A DNA stretch of 64,000 nucleotides, from the NCBI GenBank assembly GCA_009839485.1, contig VXPQ01000046.1, positions 62,001 through 126,000 of the forward strand, read 5' to 3'. Positions 8,859-17,693 of this stretch are shown in pieces. The notes under the pieces were generated by a model, which saw only the letters and a program-made list of their open reading frames with translations, ran no database searches and was not told where the DNA came from. The translations under genes were made by a program, and so were the position numbers. Source of the DNA: Bacteroidetes bacterium SB0662_bin_6 (GTDB lineage Bacteria; Bacteroidota; Rhodothermia; Rhodothermales; VXPQ01). Every line of letters begins with the position of its first letter. Positions within the stretch are counted from its first letter, which is position 1.

Positions 8859-10343
8859 TCAAAAGACATCCAGGATGCGATCCCCGACCGCCCAGACGCC
8901 CATGACAACCAGAATCAGAACGCATGTCACTAAAAAAACATCCCAGGCCCGCCCCGGCAGGATCCGCTTGTCGCAGGTGCGATGGCGAAAGGCAACAGCG
9001 ACAACGGCCACGATCGGAAGCATCATGCTCTGAAAAATCCCGGCCGCCAGGATCAGAAAGACCGGTCTGCGAATGATCAGCATGGACACCAAACCAATTA
9101 ACGGGAAAAGCCAACTGAACTGGCGCACCCACCAATCTTTGGTCTCGTCGGTTTTCGCACCCACGCCCGCAACGCGCAAGGCATCCGCGCAAACGCGAGC
9201 ATGTCCGGCTGGAGAGACAAATAAGGTGCTGTATAGCACTGCTATCGCACCCATTAGAAACAGCCAAACCCCTAACGTGCCGTATACCGGCTGATAGGTC
9301 TTTGCCAGAGTCGGGATCATTTGCTCGCCCACTGGATCGAGTCCTTGCGGGTGAAGCACTGAGGCCCCGAGCAGATAGAATGCAACCGTGCCGATGGTGA
9401 AAGCTGCAGCAGCGGCGAACGCATCCAGACGCACAACATTCAGCCAGCCACGCGCACGCTTGGCCCAGACATCCGAATCGTCACGCTTTCCGGTCCATTT
9501 CGCGTATCCTTTTTCAACGCAGAAGTATGGATATGCGATCAGGTCGGTTGCCGCCATACCTATGATGCCAAATGTTGCCAGAACGGCCGCAACCGGAGAT
9601 CTGGTAAGCCCCTCAACCACCGGTGGGATACGGAAACTCAGTCCCGATCCGATGTCAGCCCAGGATATTGCCCATTCGGTCTGTAACTGAAGTGCTGCCA
9701 GACAGAACAGGGTTGCTAGCGTGAACAAACCAACCAGGATCATGGCCATGCGCTCGATCAGACGGTAGCGTCCACGCACAAGCAGGAGCATCGTTAGCGC
9801 CGTTGCCAGGGTAGCCCAAATCACATCGTCCCAGGTAAATCCTGTCGGGCGCGACTCAAGCATACTATCCATCCCGGATTGAACTGCTGCAGCGTCCCAG
9901 CTATCCTGGGCTGCCAGCAGTTCATTGTAGTCTCCCGTGAGTGGCAGTGCTATTGCGGCACTCTGCCCGACACCATGGACAATGCCGCCCAACTGGATAA
10001 TGACCGCCACCATCATTATCAGCCAGAACCACATAACCAGATTCAATCTCATGATGCGTGGTCCGCGCAAGCCGGCCAGGAGGGCCATGGTTCCCTGCCC
10101 GGTCGAAATTGCATAGCGTGCCAGCTCGACCTGAATCGGCGTCTTTACCAGACAGCCGATGATAATCAGCCACAACAGCATGTAGCCAGCCAACGCACCT
10201 ACCTTGGTCGTACCGACAAGCTCGCCCGACCCCACCACACCTGCTGCAATCACGAGCCCCGGTCCGACAAATAGCAGTCGCGACCGCAATGTTTTGGGAG
10301 CCCAACGAACGTCTGAAGATTTATCGGGCCTTAGCTCTTTCAT
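8859..10343 (-). CDS. Nramp-superfamily membrane transporter, non-canonical
   Basis: A 494-residue polytopic inner-membrane protein with the Nramp/LeuT-type layout. TM1 begins FVGPGLVIAAGVVGSGELVG, and about 11 helices can be traced. The canonical metal-binding motif DPGN of TM1 is replaced by GSGE near residues 38-41. The TM6 motif MPHN is replaced by AATDL (about 264-268) in the segment FGIIGMAATDLIAYPYF. Canonical Mn/Fe transport is therefore unlikely; related divergent Nramp proteins carry other cargo or are uncharacterised. It lies at the downstream end of the minus-strand run of secreted-protein genes, with 221 bp between it and the lipoprotein gene, so operon membership is uncertain. 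Confidence 0.8.
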   Translation of the reverse strand: MKELRPDKSSDVRWAPKTLRSRLLFVGPGLVIAAGVVGSGELVGTTKVGALAGYMLLWLIIIGCLVKTPIQVELARYAISTGQGTMALLAGLRGPRIMRLNLVMWFWLIMMVAVIIQLGGIVHGVGQSAAIALPLTGDYNELLAAQDSWDAAAVQSGMDSMLESRPTGFTWDDVIWATLATALTMLLLVRGRYRLIERMAMILVGLFTLATLFCLAALQLQTEWAISWADIGSGLSFRIPPVVEGLTRSPVAAVLATFGIIGMAATDLIAYPYFCVEKGYAKWTGKRDDSDVWAKRARGWLNVVRLDAFAAAAAFTIGTVAFYLLGASVLHPQGLDPVGEQMIPTLAKTYQPVYGTLGVWLFLMGAIAVLYSTLFVSPAGHARVCADALRVAGVGAKTDETKDWWVRQFSWLFPLIGLVSMLIIRRPVFLILAAGIFQSMMLPIVAVVAVAFRHRTCDKRILPGRAWDVFLVTCVLILVVMGVWAVGDRILDVF

Positions 10344-10564
10344 TCTCTGCTCTTCTGTTTTTCAGTGTCGCTCAGTGGAAACACCTCCTCTCTGAGACAG
10401 CCCGCCTCCACTGGTTGTCCGCTTGAGCAGCTTGTGAAGGCAGAGCTCTCAAATGAATAAACCTTGAGATAAGGGCCTGAAATCAGGTGTGTTCCTCTCA
10501 TGTCTCCATCCCCGGATGTGGTTGACCGGTTCGCACATAAAGCTCCATAGACTGTGCCTGGACT

Positions 10565-11287
10565 CTACCTCGGATTCAGTGTTATCTGAAAGTCGTCATA
10601 CCTCGTCCCTCGTTCATATTTCTGCCTGATTCCGAAGTAGCCCGAAATCGGTTCAGTGATCGTGTCATCGACAAGGACAAGCTCATTGATGGTCCATCTC
10701 AGATTCGAACCCCTGATTTGGATTCGGTGACTGGCCCATTCCTTCTGAAATGCCGCCCCGGCGACAATAATCGTATCTCCCGCAATTCCCGATACATAGG
10801 CATCGGTGGTCGTTGAGTCGGTATCAGGAACCTGGGTCATGTATCCGAACTCCCAGCCCCGATCCCAGACGGGTTCGGTGGCGCCGAAGACGAACATGAT
10901 AGGATCATTGTCAGATCGGTATTGCATGAAACTGATATCGATGCTCTCTACGTCCTCCGGAACGGGTGTCTTCGCAAAAAGCACCGAGTTGTGGGATCGC
11001 CCACCCTGCTCCATGTAGCCTGAATCGGGGGGAATGACCCAGAATCCTTTCTTGGGATCGCGCAGGTCGAGCTCATCACTGTGCGTCCAGTTCAGTGGTA
11101 CATGACCGCCAGGCAGCACATAGCCTGTAAAACCAAGTCCTTCGGGTGGAGGTAGCTGGAGAACATTCTCGACATACTCACCCTGGGAATCGGCGCCAAA
11201 ACTATCCTGAAACAGAACGCTCTCGGCACTGCCTTGCCCACACCCGGACAGAAGCATCATAGTGCACACAATAAGTGTTGCCCTCAT
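10565..11287 (-). CDS. Secreted lipoprotein of unknown function
   Basis: 240 residues from the ATG at 11287. The N-terminus MRATLIVCTMMLLSGCGQG is a lipoprotein signal with lipobox LLSGC, so the mature protein should be anchored to a membrane, probably the outer one. The rest is beta-rich, with short motifs typical of jelly-roll/concanavalin-like folds (FQDSFG near the start; SGYFGIRQKYERGTRYDDFQITL at the end), which recall the DUF1080/3-keto-disaccharide hydrolase type of domain. No catalytic residues can be named. Its position in the sugar locus suggests carbohydrate binding or cleavage, which is inference. Confidence 0.6.
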   Translation of the reverse strand: MRATLIVCTMMLLSGCGQGSAESVLFQDSFGADSQGEYVENVLQLPPPEGLGFTGYVLPGGHVPLNWTHSDELDLRDPKKGFWVIPPDSGYMEQGGRSHNSVLFAKTPVPEDVESIDISFMQYRSDNDPIMFVFGATEPVWDRGWEFGYMTQVPDTDSTTTDAYVSGIAGDTIIVAGAAFQKEWASHRIQIRGSNLRWTINELVLVDDTITEPISGYFGIRQKYERGTRYDDFQITLNPR

Positions 11288-11425
11288 GTCACCCACCCTT
11301 TGTTGTTTAATGGTTTTGCGTTTCTGTAGCTACTGTCGCCCGTCGTCAACATTCCGGACGCCTCTGATGTTGTGCTCGGTCCCGGACTCACGGGTGCGCA
11401 GTCAGGTTACTGCAGGCGCCGAATC

Positions 11426-13087
11426 CTAGTCAAGCCCATCCTCCTGCAACCATTTCTCAAACGTGTTGGTGTGGATTTGAATGACTGCTTTCTCTCGCAG
11501 GTCCTCCAGCGCCATCGCGAGTGGAAGATGCTTGGTCAATTCGCCCACGATCACTTCGCGTCGTTCATCCAGATCCACCGTCTCTGAGGTCCGCCGAACG
11601 ACTTCAACGACGTACCAGTCGCCCCCGCCGGCGCCCAGAAGTATGGGGCGACCGAGAGGAATGGTACGCAGGTGATGCATCAGGCCCCCTCCGCTGGTGA
11701 TATCCGCAGCCTCGAATCTCAAAAATCCATCAAAGGCTTCCGCGTCAACGCCGGCGGAAATCCTCTCCTGAGCTTGTACGGCCTGCTCGTATGAAGTTAG
11801 GTGCACACTCCAGTAATCGGCCATGACCCTGGTTGTTTCTCCCATTCCGGCCTGTTCAAAAGCATTCCTGATCTGCTCCTCGGTAGGCTCAATCCCTTCA
11901 TGGTTTCGAAGTGCCCGCGCAGCGGCATTGGCCAGGTAGACCAATTGGTAGTAGCGAATCTCGTCCGCAACGAACGGTTCTCGATCCAGGCCCATTGCGA
12001 AACCTCGAGATGCCAGCACGTCGTTCCGGAGTGCCCGCCCCACGGAGGCTTCGGTGCTTTGGATGGCTTCCTGAAAGGGTAGCCCATCCAGCCATGCCAG
12101 GTAGTCTCGAAACAAGTACTGCCGGCGCTCGCCATCCATCGAGTACTCAAGGAGAATGGCGTCCTTGGACAAGCCTTCACTTACAACAGCCACTTCGGAC
12201 GACGTCACCGTTACCCGTTTGGACGGTTCGTCCGGTGCTACTGCATCATTCAGTGCCTCATGGACGGCATTTATCACCGGGGCATTGACCCGAACGTTCA
12301 GCGCTTCCATCTGTGTGCGGACGTAGCGGTCGCCCTCAATGATATAGCGTCTCCGACGCGTTTGAAATCGCAGATGCTCTTTTCGAAGTTGGTACTCATC
12401 CTCCGTGAGCAGCGGATCATAGAGGCGATTCTCAGCGCGAATGATGTGCCAGCCGATGCCGGAGCGTACGGGTGTGGAGACCGAGTCCAGGTCGAGCGAG
12501 AAAGCGGCTTCAGTGAACGCGTCGTCGCCGCCCCAATACCCAATCTCTCCAATCAGGCCGGCGGTGGAATCCTGTACACCCGTGTTTTCGATAGCCAATC
12601 TCAAAAAGTCCGCACCATTCTGCAGCTCTTCATAGGCAATCCGGGCGTCATCGAACGTCTTGAATAACAGGTGCCGCACGATCCGCGTTTCCTTGCTCTT
12701 TTTGAAGGCTTCCCGGAGCTCTTCGTCGGTGGGCTGGGGAAGCTGCTCCGTAAAGGTCACCTCCACATACCGGCTCCCCATTATGCGCTTGGTTTGTCGC
12801 TCCACATAGACGCGAACCTCCTCGGATTCACCGAGCCCCAACCGCTCTGCCTCAAGCCCCAGTAAATACGTTGATATCAGGTTGTCAAGATGCCGGTATC
12901 GATTCTCCCTCGTATCGTCGCTGCCAGTGCGGATGAGGTACTGGACGTAGGTCCCCTTGAATCGCTGTACCGAGATGGAGATTCCCTCGACTTCGGCGAC
13001 GATGCGATTGTCTATCCCGGCCTGGCCGAAGCAGAGTCCCGCAACGGCGCATGCAAACAAGACGTGAAGGATCGCCCTGCGGATCAT
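11426..13087 (-). CDS. Periplasmic parvulin-type peptidyl-prolyl isomerase (SurA/PpiC-like)
   Basis: A 553-residue secreted protein with signal peptide MIRRAILHVLFACAVAGLCFG. A helical SurA-like N-domain is followed by a parvulin domain at about residues 130-225, with the signature ADFLRLAIENTG, GEIGYWGGDDAFTEAAFSL and SGIGWHIIRAENR. A second, weaker half occupies the C-terminal 250 residues. Such proteins assist folding of outer-membrane or secreted proteins in the periplasm. It starts 12 bp after the stop of the giant T9SS protein gene, so it is probably co-transcribed and may serve as a dedicated chaperone for the receptor and surface proteins. Confidence 0.82.
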   Translation of the reverse strand: MIRRAILHVLFACAVAGLCFGQAGIDNRIVAEVEGISISVQRFKGTYVQYLIRTGSDDTRENRYRHLDNLISTYLLGLEAERLGLGESEEVRVYVERQTKRIMGSRYVEVTFTEQLPQPTDEELREAFKKSKETRIVRHLLFKTFDDARIAYEELQNGADFLRLAIENTGVQDSTAGLIGEIGYWGGDDAFTEAAFSLDLDSVSTPVRSGIGWHIIRAENRLYDPLLTEDEYQLRKEHLRFQTRRRRYIIEGDRYVRTQMEALNVRVNAPVINAVHEALNDAVAPDEPSKRVTVTSSEVAVVSEGLSKDAILLEYSMDGERRQYLFRDYLAWLDGLPFQEAIQSTEASVGRALRNDVLASRGFAMGLDREPFVADEIRYYQLVYLANAAARALRNHEGIEPTEEQIRNAFEQAGMGETTRVMADYWSVHLTSYEQAVQAQERISAGVDAEAFDGFLRFEAADITSGGGLMHHLRTIPLGRPILLGAGGGDWYVVEVVRRTSETVDLDERREVIVGELTKHLPLAMALEDLREKAVIQIHTNTFEKWLQEDGLD

Positions 13088-13099
13088 TCACAAGTACCG

Positions 13100-16000
13100 C
13101 TATTTTACTATTGAGAACTTCCCTGTCGTCTCGCCAATATCCGGTGCTTCGACATGATAGAAGTATGTACCGAACGCAATCTCCTGGCCACCGTCCGTCA
13201 AAAGATCCCAGAATAGAGCACCCTCCGTTGAGGACCCGAAATGCTCCAACGTCCGAATGAGCTCACCCCGCAGGTTGAAGATGCTGATTGTACACGTCTG
13301 GGGCAGATGGATGAATTGCACTCGTCGCTCACCTCGACCCGTGAGGACAGACCGCGGTTCGAAGGCGGAAGCGCCGACATATGGATTGGGGACGACGGCA
13401 ATCTTGTCCAACTCATCTACCGCTCTTTCAACATCAACTGATGCCGGTCTGATCGTGAAGTCGAAGTAGTCTCCCTCGTGATAGGACCGTCGCTGATGGA
13501 CATAGAATTGGTCGCCCGGCGAAGGCGGAACACTCTCACCATCTGGTTGGAACGTTACGGCAAATCGGACTCGCCTTGGATGTAAGAAGCCGGATGAAAA
13601 GTATACAGTAATGGCATCACCGGGGTCGTAGTCCCCGGATTTGTCTACATCTCGAACCATCAACCTACATGAGGCATCGGTAGAGAGAATCCTGCACGTG
13701 ATTGGGAGCTCGGCCCTGATGTAGCCTCCAGGAAAGGGTCCGATACTTTCAGGTTGGTCAGTCCATTCCAACAAAAAGTCGTACGGAGAGGCTGTGAACT
13801 CATTACGTGAGGGTTCAATGGTTGCGACCCAGTTGGTCGAGTAGCCGTCTACCTCCCCGGGATCGAGCGAGTACTCGTCGGTATTGCCGGCCTTCGATTT
13901 CCAACCGGACCTGTCGAGATCAATCTCAATGTCGTGATTGACGATCTCGACGGTGAAGCCATCGACGATGCGTGTGGGTTCGAGTTGCTCTGTACTTTTC
14001 TCCTCCAGTATCTCTCCGCTGGTCAGATCCTCCAGCTTGTAACCAGAGGTCTTGTACATCACCGGATTGGAGGCGGGCGTCGTGACAGACGTGAATGACA
14101 GGCGATACGCATGATCCAACTTGGCGCGATCTGAATCGAGCAATCTGACAGAGATGCTCCCGGTCCCCAGAGGATCATCAAATTTTTCCGACAACGTCCC
14201 CGATGGACTCGAGAGATCCTCGTTCGCCGAGCCCGCTACCTGGCCAATTGGGAGTGTTTGCGGCGTCACGATCGCGGCGTTCTTGGACGCCTCTATAACT
14301 TTGCCCGTGCGGTCCAGCCGGAAATTGAACACGTTCTCCTGCGGGTCGACTGTCGGCGCCACCACACCGGCTTCGGGATCCAGGTCCGCGTGGTCGTAGG
14401 CCACCAACGCATAGTAGTACGTCATTCCATTCTTGACGTCTTTGTCGACGTAGGTGAACTCGAGCCCTGTATCGGAGCCAAGAAAGTATTTCAACTCACC
14501 GAATTGGGCATCGACCGTCCCGATTATCCCGTTATCCAGATCCCACTGTGCAATCGGTTTTCTATAGACGGGCGTTCCGAAGACGTTCGTCACCAGTAAC
14601 GCATCAGACAGGTTTTCGTCGGTGCCTTTGTAAAGCTTGAATCCTTCGAAATCGAATCTTTGCGAGAACCTGTCGAAACTCTTCACGGGCACCGCATCCC
14701 AGCTGAGATGGACTTGCCCGTCGCCCGGAATCGCTGTCAGTGTTGTGGAAAAAGGTGGCGTAGCGAACTGATAGTCGGCTTTGTATATCCGCTGCGCCCG
14801 CCTTCGATTACTCAGGAAGTCATCCTGATCGACTCCGAACATCCATGCGAGCGAAAAGAAATCTGTTCTATTTGGCCCAAGCGTGACAGGACCGGAGGCA
14901 AAGACGAGAAGTGGTTCGATCCCGGCGTCTTCCACAAACTGAGGGTCTGTTCCGAGCGGGAATTGTGCGACATTCACAATCCGATTCCACATCCAGGAAT
15001 CGTGAATCATGTTTCCCCCGGCGCTATAGAATGAACGATTCCCCAGGTCAAAACCGGTCAGACCAATCTGGTCGGACTCGTCCACATCCAGGAGATCAAA
15101 GTTCGGCTCACATCCTTGCCCTATGACGCAATCGGGACGGCTGTTGCCCTCTCCGTTGTCCGGTCCCGGATAGTCCAGATCGTTCGGCCCAACGCCGTCC
15201 AGGCCAACGTCGTTGAAGAGCAATTCTCCGACGTCGTAAACGCCGTTTCCGTTATCGTCCTGAAGGCCGACCCAGTCCAGGTTCTCGTCACCGGTCCACC
15301 AGACGCCCCGTTGATAGGGTAACCTTTGTTCGAGCACCTCGTCGATCGTGGAGGCGCCATCCTGACCGTAGAAGCGAATGAAGTTATCGACATTGAAATT
15401 CGCCTGGACGTAGCTCTTTATCGCGTCCTGGCCTTCGATTAGCGTTCCCGGTCCGGTAAACCTCGACTCGTCAGTGATCCCGTCCTCGTCGTTATCCAGG
15501 CCGTCTGTAGAACGCACCGGGCTCTCGAGGAATGCTTCGCCGGTGTAACCCAATGGATAGGTAACGCCGTTTATCAGTCCGATTCCATTCCTGTCCCACC
15601 CGAATGAGACGTCAAGCTGGGGGTCAAAGGCGGCCGATTCGTCTCCCTCCGGGGGCATGTAGAAATTGATCATGTTGTTGAAATACAACTTCTCATGATT
15701 CGTCTGCCCTACGTTGTTGATCGCGAAGATGAGAAACATGATATCCTCGGCAATCGGATTTGCCCACTGCAGCGCACGAACCTGCACCTGAAGGCCCATC
15801 CCACCGCGTGTCCTGTCGGCCGGATCCGGGTAGTAGACACCAAACTGGCTAAAGGGAAGGCCAGTCTGCTCGTCGATCATGTACTCGCGTTGCTGCCAGT
15901 CGTCCATGATGTAGTAGACTTCCCAATCGGAGTGGAAGACATTCCTTCCAAACAGCCCGTTCCAGGACCCGTACCATCCCGGATCGTCTAAATTGTCGAG

Positions 16001-16588
16001 CCTGTCGGGCCAGAACTCCGGCCATGACCGAGGGTCGGTACTCGTTGCCGGTTCCGGTTTGAGTTGGCCCGTGAACAGATCAACGCGCTCGGGATTGTGG
16101 AACCCGGGAAGCGGCAACCAGCCCCATATATTCCCATACGGACCAACCTCGGTGCCATATCCGCGGTACCTGATGACCAGGGGGTGTAGCACCGTGTCGG
16201 GCCTGCCGCCATAGAAATCTCGCAGCATCGGCGTGCTGGTCCGGTCTCCGGGAACCTCACCAATAATGAAGACAGCGAGCCCATCCGTGTGCTTGTTAAA
16301 CTCAGTTGGCCAGGCGCCACGAACGGAGCTCCCCGCAACTCCCCAGTTCACAATGCTCGACTTTATCAGATTTCCGAGCATGAACCCTTGAGCGTTCCAG
16401 TTCTCGTCTCCGTGGTACTCTGGCGGCACGGGACTCTGGCCGTACACCTGCTGAAGAGGCATGACTATCAGGGCCAGGAGACACAGCGTGCTACATCCAC
16501 AGATGCCCGACTCGATAAGCACCCGGACACGTTTTTTGCCGGATCGATAAACGCTCGATGTCATGTGATGGATTCTCATCTTCGACAT
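13100..16588 (-). CDS. Giant T9SS-sorted extracellular protein
   Basis: 1162 residues, with an N-terminal hydrophobic segment (about 31-50, ending VYGQ) as export signal. The body has fibronectin-III-like stretches (PGDGQVHLSWDAVPVKSFDR near 660) and Asp/Gly-rich calcium-type loops (DNDEDGITDES, DDNGNGVYDVGE, DVDKSGDYDPGD). The last 90 residues hold a sorting-type beta domain (VVPNPYVGAS, TISIFNLRGELIRTL, AFGTYFYHVEAP). It should be exported by the type IX system and attached or released at the surface. No catalytic domain is recognised. It abuts the PorV/PorQ gene (one base between stop and start), so the two are translationally close partners. Confidence 0.78.
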   Translation of the reverse strand: MSKMRIHHMTSSVYRSGKKRVRVLIESGICGCSTLCLLALIVMPLQQVYGQSPVPPEYHGDENWNAQGFMLGNLIKSSIVNWGVAGSSVRGAWPTEFNKHTDGLAVFIIGEVPGDRTSTPMLRDFYGGRPDTVLHPLVIRYRGYGTEVGPYGNIWGWLPLPGFHNPERVDLFTGQLKPEPATSTDPRSWPEFWPDRLDNLDDPGWYGSWNGLFGRNVFHSDWEVYYIMDDWQQREYMIDEQTGLPFSQFGVYYPDPADRTRGGMGLQVQVRALQWANPIAEDIMFLIFAINNVGQTNHEKLYFNNMINFYMPPEGDESAAFDPQLDVSFGWDRNGIGLINGVTYPLGYTGEAFLESPVRSTDGLDNDEDGITDESRFTGPGTLIEGQDAIKSYVQANFNVDNFIRFYGQDGASTIDEVLEQRLPYQRGVWWTGDENLDWVGLQDDNGNGVYDVGELLFNDVGLDGVGPNDLDYPGPDNGEGNSRPDCVIGQGCEPNFDLLDVDESDQIGLTGFDLGNRSFYSAGGNMIHDSWMWNRIVNVAQFPLGTDPQFVEDAGIEPLLVFASGPVTLGPNRTDFFSLAWMFGVDQDDFLSNRRRAQRIYKADYQFATPPFSTTLTAIPGDGQVHLSWDAVPVKSFDRFSQRFDFEGFKLYKGTDENLSDALLVTNVFGTPVYRKPIAQWDLDNGIIGTVDAQFGELKYFLGSDTGLEFTYVDKDVKNGMTYYYALVAYDHADLDPEAGVVAPTVDPQENVFNFRLDRTGKVIEASKNAAIVTPQTLPIGQVAGSANEDLSSPSGTLSEKFDDPLGTGSISVRLLDSDRAKLDHAYRLSFTSVTTPASNPVMYKTSGYKLEDLTSGEILEEKSTEQLEPTRIVDGFTVEIVNHDIEIDLDRSGWKSKAGNTDEYSLDPGEVDGYSTNWVATIEPSRNEFTASPYDFLLEWTDQPESIGPFPGGYIRAELPITCRILSTDASCRLMVRDVDKSGDYDPGDAITVYFSSGFLHPRRVRFAVTFQPDGESVPPSPGDQFYVHQRRSYHEGDYFDFTIRPASVDVERAVDELDKIAVVPNPYVGASAFEPRSVLTGRGERRVQFIHLPQTCTISIFNLRGELIRTLEHFGSSTEGALFWDLLTDGGQEIAFGTYFYHVEAPDIGETTGKFSIVK

Positions 16589-16589
16589 G

Positions 16590-17633
16590 CTAGAAGTGTA
16601 AGCGGAAGTCGATCATTCGAACGTCCCCAAGTCGGTCGAAGGGTACATACGCAAAGTCGAAGGCGACCCGGAGACCTCTCAAGCGAATGTCGAGCCCGGC
16701 ACCGTAGGTCAGATGGCTATCGACGTCGGTCAATCCGAGATCCTTGTAACCCATACGGGCCTCGAGCAAGATCGTTTTTAGTTCATAACTTGCAATGCCT
16801 CCGACGTCGGCATTGAGATCGTTGTCATTGGTCTGGTGCGACTCTGCCATCAGAGAGACCTTGTACTGGCCCGCCCGCACTGCCGGAATCATGACGCCAA
16901 ACTTGAAGGTCAGCGGGAGACTCCATGCGTCCATTTTTATGCGGGCTGGTACAGCATCCTGGTTGAAGTTTGTAGTGGGATCGATATCGATGTACTCCTC
17001 GGAATTAATACCGTCCATCTGCATCTTCCCTCCGAAATTCTGAATGGAGGCGCCTAACTGGATTCCGTTCAGATAATTGGTTTCGAGAACGAATCCTATG
17101 TCGAACGCGACGGCGGACGCTTTCATATCGCGAATGTTCTGTCTCACCCCTTTTGCCGAACCACCGAGGTAGAAATAGTCGGTGAGTTGCTGCGCATAGC
17201 TTAGCCCTATCGAGATATCCATCGAAGAGAACGTTTCACCGGTCCCTTCCGGCATATCGACCGTTCGAACCAGCTGATCCCCATAGTCGAGTTTAACCAC
17301 GCTCAGGCCCACGGCTCCGGATCCGGTGACGGGGACCACAGCGCCCAGACCGGCGAAATTGACGTCAACAAACCACCTGTGATTCGAGAACATCGCCGAT
17401 CCGCGCTGTCCAGAGGACGGGTGGGGTCGTGCAATACCCGCCGGATTCCAAAACAGTCCGTCCGCCCCGGTAGCCACCGCAGTGAAGGCATGACCTACGG
17501 CGGTGGCACGTGCTCCCACACCAAGGGTCAGAAACGTCGCGGCCGCCGTGCCCTTGCGACTCTGTCCATCAGCGGTCTGTGTGCTTCCGAAGACCAGCAG
17601 GAGAAGAAGCACGTGTGCCATTGGGTTTTTCAT
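16590..17633 (-). CDS. PorV/PorQ family outer-membrane protein (UPF0164)
   Basis: 347 residues with a cleavable signal (MKNPMAHVLLLLLVFGSTQTADGQ) and a FadL-like beta-barrel pattern: GVGARATAVGHAFTAVATGADGLFWNPAGIA is the hallmark N-terminal block of PorV/PorQ proteins. The C-terminus AFDFAYVPFDRLGDVRMIDFRLHF is a typical barrel end. Known PorV acts as shuttle and scaffold for T9SS cargo at the outer membrane. A copy embedded between a TonB receptor and a large T9SS protein is probably dedicated to that cargo. The ATG at 17633 is preferred over a GTG at 17648. Confidence 0.87.
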   Translation of the reverse strand: MKNPMAHVLLLLLVFGSTQTADGQSRKGTAAATFLTLGVGARATAVGHAFTAVATGADGLFWNPAGIARPHPSSGQRGSAMFSNHRWFVDVNFAGLGAVVPVTGSGAVGLSVVKLDYGDQLVRTVDMPEGTGETFSSMDISIGLSYAQQLTDYFYLGGSAKGVRQNIRDMKASAVAFDIGFVLETNYLNGIQLGASIQNFGGKMQMDGINSEEYIDIDPTTNFNQDAVPARIKMDAWSLPLTFKFGVMIPAVRAGQYKVSLMAESHQTNDNDLNADVGGIASYELKTILLEARMGYKDLGLTDVDSHLTYGAGLDIRLRGLRVAFDFAYVPFDRLGDVRMIDFRLHF

Positions 17634-17693
17634 AGGTCGTCTGCACACAAGGTGTCAATCTTTTTCACGATGATGGTGCCGTTCCTCGCCCTG

